In this document: piece by piece, positions 62,166 through 64,000 of the stretch | How positions within the stretch are numbered: the stretch's first letter is position 1 | Layout: each line of letters begins with the position of its first letter | DNA from: JAEUMD01 sp050250815 | Lineage (GTDB): Bacteria; Pseudomonadota; Alphaproteobacteria; Rhizobiales; Hyphomicrobiaceae | DNA length: 64,000 nt | Direction: 5' to 3' | Assembly (NCBI GenBank): GCA_050250815.1 | Contig: JBFWNY010000001.1 | Coordinates: 155,438-219,437 of the forward strand | Position numbers and translations under genes: made by a program | Notes under the pieces: model-generated | What the model saw: only the letters and a program-made list of their open reading frames with translations | Told to the model about the DNA's origin: nothing | Database searches by the model: none

Positions 62166-62807
62166 TCACGGGTGCTCCATGAAGGAATGCCAGGTTCCGT
62201 CGGCGCCGATGACGAGGCGATACCAGGTCCACGTCCCCTGCTTCTGCATCTCAGCGGCCTTCTCAGCCGGCACGATGCGATAAAGCTCCACGATCTGCTG
62301 CGGCGTCAGCTTGTCGAGTGGCAGCTCGGCCATATACGGCCAGACGTAAACCCCGCTGTTCTCAGGATCGCGACCGATGGGGAGGCGCGTCGCGCCTAGC
62401 GACAGCAGGTCGGCGAGGATGGCGAGGATCTCCCGGCCCTCGCCGTCGCGCGACTGCTTGCGCCAATGGGCGATAGGGTCGCTCACCTTCTCGTCCGCGA
62501 CCGAAGGCGGCAGCTCATTCCATTCGAACGGCGTACGCAAGTCGTCGATGTTGCCGGAGGATACCGCCGTCTGAATGGCGTCCACCATCTCGCGAACCGG
62601 CCTGGGCAACGAGGCCGGGTCGATTCGGACGGCAGCAGCGGCTGGAGCCGGAGCCGCCTTTGACTTGTCCGTCCGCTGTTCCGCGCCGCTTGCGGAAGTG
62701 GCCGGTGCGCCCGCGGATTCGGCACCGCGCCCTTCCGCAAACTGCGGATGGACAATGACGGCGAGCGTGATAACCAGAGTCAGAAGGCAGATGCCCGGAT
62801 TCGGCAG
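62166..62807 (-). CDS. secreted protein of unknown function, start codon unclear
   Basis: The C-terminal 147 residues are gene-like (PFEWNELPPSVADEKVSDPI; LGATRLPIGRDPENSGVYVW; TWTWYRLVIGADGTWHSF) and look like a conserved rhizobial hypothetical protein. The first standard start in frame is TTG 62609, but the frame stays open upstream and reads a signal peptide (ICLLTLVITLAVIVHPQFAE) and Ala/Pro linker up to a stop near 62843. No ATG, GTG or TTG exists there; CTG at 62807 is the only near-cognate candidate placed ahead of the signal. Confidence 0.65.
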   Translation of the reverse strand: MPNPGICLLTLVITLAVIVHPQFAEGRGAESAGAPATSASGAEQRTDKSKAAPAPAAAAVRIDPASLPRPVREMVDAIQTAVSSGNIDDLRTPFEWNELPPSVADEKVSDPIAHWRKQSRDGEGREILAILADLLSLGATRLPIGRDPENSGVYVWPYMAELPLDKLTPQQIVELYRIVPAEKAAEMQKQGTWTWYRLVIGADGTWHSFMEHP

Positions 62808-63008
62808 GCGAGGACGGATCGATTTCGAGGGGGCGGAATTTTATGCTGGACGCGCGCTTCGGGCGGCGCACGCTGAGGCGTGGGCCGTGAGGCCCCCGTC
62901 TCACGTGCCGTTGCGTGCAGCCGTGGCTCATCATCTTGCGACGGCGCCCGGGACCGGCCGAGAGGCTCGGCTGGGTGCGGCGTGTGCAATCCCGCCGGAA
63001 CAGGTCGC

Positions 63009-63677
63009 ATGCAGCTGATCCCCAATCCCCTCATTATCCCCGTGGGCATGGCCATCGGCGTTCTTGTGGCTGCGCCAGTAGGTCCCGTCAATGTCCTGTG
63101 CATCCAGCGGGCGATCGAACGAGGATTCTGGGGTGGCGTGGCGGCGGGACTGGGCGCGGTTCTGGGAGACGGTCTCATTGCACTGTTCGCCGCGCTGGGC
63201 GTGGGTGCCATTTCCAGCACGGTAAGCGACTACCGGACGGCGATCCAGATCGTCGGCGGGCTGGCACTGGCGCTGTTTGGATTGAAGCTCTACCTGACCA
63301 AACCGCGCCTCGACATGCTGCATCCGAGCCATGCCGAGAACGCCTCCCTCAAGGACTTCGCCTGGGACATACCGCAGACGTTCTTCCTGACGATCACCAA
63401 CCCGGGTGCGGTGCTGGGGCTGTTCGCCATATTCGGTGGCGTCAGCACGTTCGTAGAGGTCAAGTCCTACGTCGATGCACTGACCATGGTGGCGGCGATC
63501 ATGGGAGGCAGCCTCGCATGGTGGATCGGCCTGTCGCATCTCATCGGCCGCATCCGTCACAAGCTGACGGGTGAGCGGCTCGGACTCGTCAACCGCATCG
63601 CCGGATTCCTACTGATCGTATTCGGCGGCGTTCTGGTGGCGGAGATGATCTTCAAGGTCGCCGTGCGCTCGTTCTGA
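63009..63677 (+). CDS. LysE/RhtB family exporter
   Basis: This 222-residue membrane protein has six predicted helices. The N-terminal family motif is VAAPVGPVNVLCIQRAIERG (near residue 19), with GLGAVLGDGLIALFAALGVG after it and FFLTITNPGAVLGLFAIFGG in the middle. The family exports amino acids or similar metabolites; the substrate is unknown. ATG 63009 gives the normal N-terminus MQLIPNPLIIPVGMA. Confidence 0.9.
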   Translation: MQLIPNPLIIPVGMAIGVLVAAPVGPVNVLCIQRAIERGFWGGVAAGLGAVLGDGLIALFAALGVGAISSTVSDYRTAIQIVGGLALALFGLKLYLTKPRLDMLHPSHAENASLKDFAWDIPQTFFLTITNPGAVLGLFAIFGGVSTFVEVKSYVDALTMVAAIMGGSLAWWIGLSHLIGRIRHKLTGERLGLVNRIAGFLLIVFGGVLVAEMIFKVAVRSF

Positions 63678-63696
63678 GCGAGAGTGGCGTCCGGTG

Positions 63697-63927
63697 TCAT
63701 TGCACCGGGGCTTCGGAGAACGTGAACTCGCCGACGCGAACCCTGTTCTCCAGTCCCCGCGCCAGCGTCGCGACCGCGTCCTCGCCATAGATGGCGACGA
63801 GATCGGACAGCGCTGTGAACAGGGCGGCGTAGGCCATGAGCTCGGGCGCGACGCCGGTCTCCTCGCCTTCGTCCCGAGCTATCCCCAGAAGTTGGTGACG
63901 GCGTGAATCGGTGAAGGCGGCATATCG
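63697..63927 (-). pseudogene. short conserved protein, 5' end apparently cut by an IS element
   Basis: Reading from 63927 the frame gives RYAAFTDSRRHQLLGIARDE, then GEETGVAPELMAYAALFTAL and SDLVAIYGEDAVATLARGLE, ending TFSEAPVQ. It looks coding throughout, yet there is no start codon before an internal ATG at 63837 (46 residues). The frame runs into the end of an IS256-like element at about 63928. I infer the original start was separated by the insertion. Function unknown. Confidence 0.5.
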
Positions 63928-64000
63928 TGGGGTTTGTTGACGACCTCACTTCTCCACCAAAGGAGCGATATGCCGTGCCCAACGATAACGTGACGAAACT
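63928..64000 (+). mobile_element. left end of an IS256-family insertion sequence (continues beyond window)
   Basis: The sequence from 63928 (beginning TGGGGTTTGTTGACGACCTC) differs in character from the flanking gene and leads directly into a transposase start. The exact boundary, terminal repeat and target duplication cannot be set without the right end. Confidence 0.5.
63975..64000 (+). CDS. IS256-family transposase, first eight codons
   Basis: GTG 63975 with AGGAG (63961-63965) nine bases ahead encodes MPNDNVTK, which matches the N-terminus of rhizobial IS256-type (Mutator-like) transposases as I remember them. The rest lies outside the window. Confidence 0.5.

Noticed and set aside
1..64000. 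Search for CRISPR arrays, rRNA and tRNA genes, prophage or conjugative modules
   Set aside because: By eye I found no regularly spaced repeats, no rRNA blocks, no convincing tRNA T-arm and acceptor pairs, and no phage or transfer genes apart from the IS end at the right edge.

Overview
The window is high-GC DNA with the gene content of an alphaproteobacterium, most likely of the order Hyphomicrobiales. Supporting features are GcrA with a cluster of GANTC (CcrM) sites in front of it, MmcB, a RegB/RegA redox pair, a phoR-pstSCAB-phoU-phoB locus, a NasS/NasT-controlled nitrate assimilation operon and a Ku/LigD end-joining set. I cannot name the genus from the sequence alone.

Layout. 1-2018 holds a cut-off lytic transglycosylase and an AEC-family carrier. 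2037-9592 (minus) carries NDH-2, the rpmI-rplT-pheS-pheT translation cluster interrupted by a small membrane protein gene, and a YgjP-like metallopeptidase. 9898-15346 has a PHA depolymerase, a SenC-like protein without metal ligands divergent from regB, then regA, a DUF2798 protein and mmcB. 15469-19105 holds a protease-less, motif-degenerate LonB-like protein coupled to a tandem universal-stress-like protein, facing a PPK2 polyphosphate kinase. 19250-27133 is the complete Pho/Pst locus with a Pho box before pstS. 27147-31326 (minus) has a pentapeptide-repeat protein, hslO, argF and argD, with an intrinsic terminator in the argD leader. gcrA follows a 740-base gap without a clear gene. 32805-38504 holds secreted proteins, including two beta-helix proteins that carry the same short motif at opposite ends, and a LuxR-type regulator between them.

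38571-51171 (all minus) is a nitrate assimilation system: nasT-nasS encode sensor and antiterminator, then nrtA-nrtB-nrtCD (uptake), a globin, nirB-nirD (nitrite reductase) and nasA (nitrate reductase). The spacer in front of nrtA contains a palindrome of the NtrC type, a near-consensus sigma-54 promoter, an ANTAR-type hexaloop hairpin at the predicted RNA 5' end and a large intrinsic terminator. Together these suggest nitrogen limitation controls initiation and nitrate controls readthrough.

51557-56214 is a five-gene branched-chain-type ABC importer, convergent with an acyl-CoA ligase. 58250-61812 encodes bacterial NHEJ: Ku, a PE-polymerase protein and a separate ATP-dependent ligase, so LigD is split. 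The right end has small secreted or membrane proteins, a LysE-type exporter, and the left end of an apparent IS256-family element that seems to have cut off the 5' end of a short minus-strand gene.
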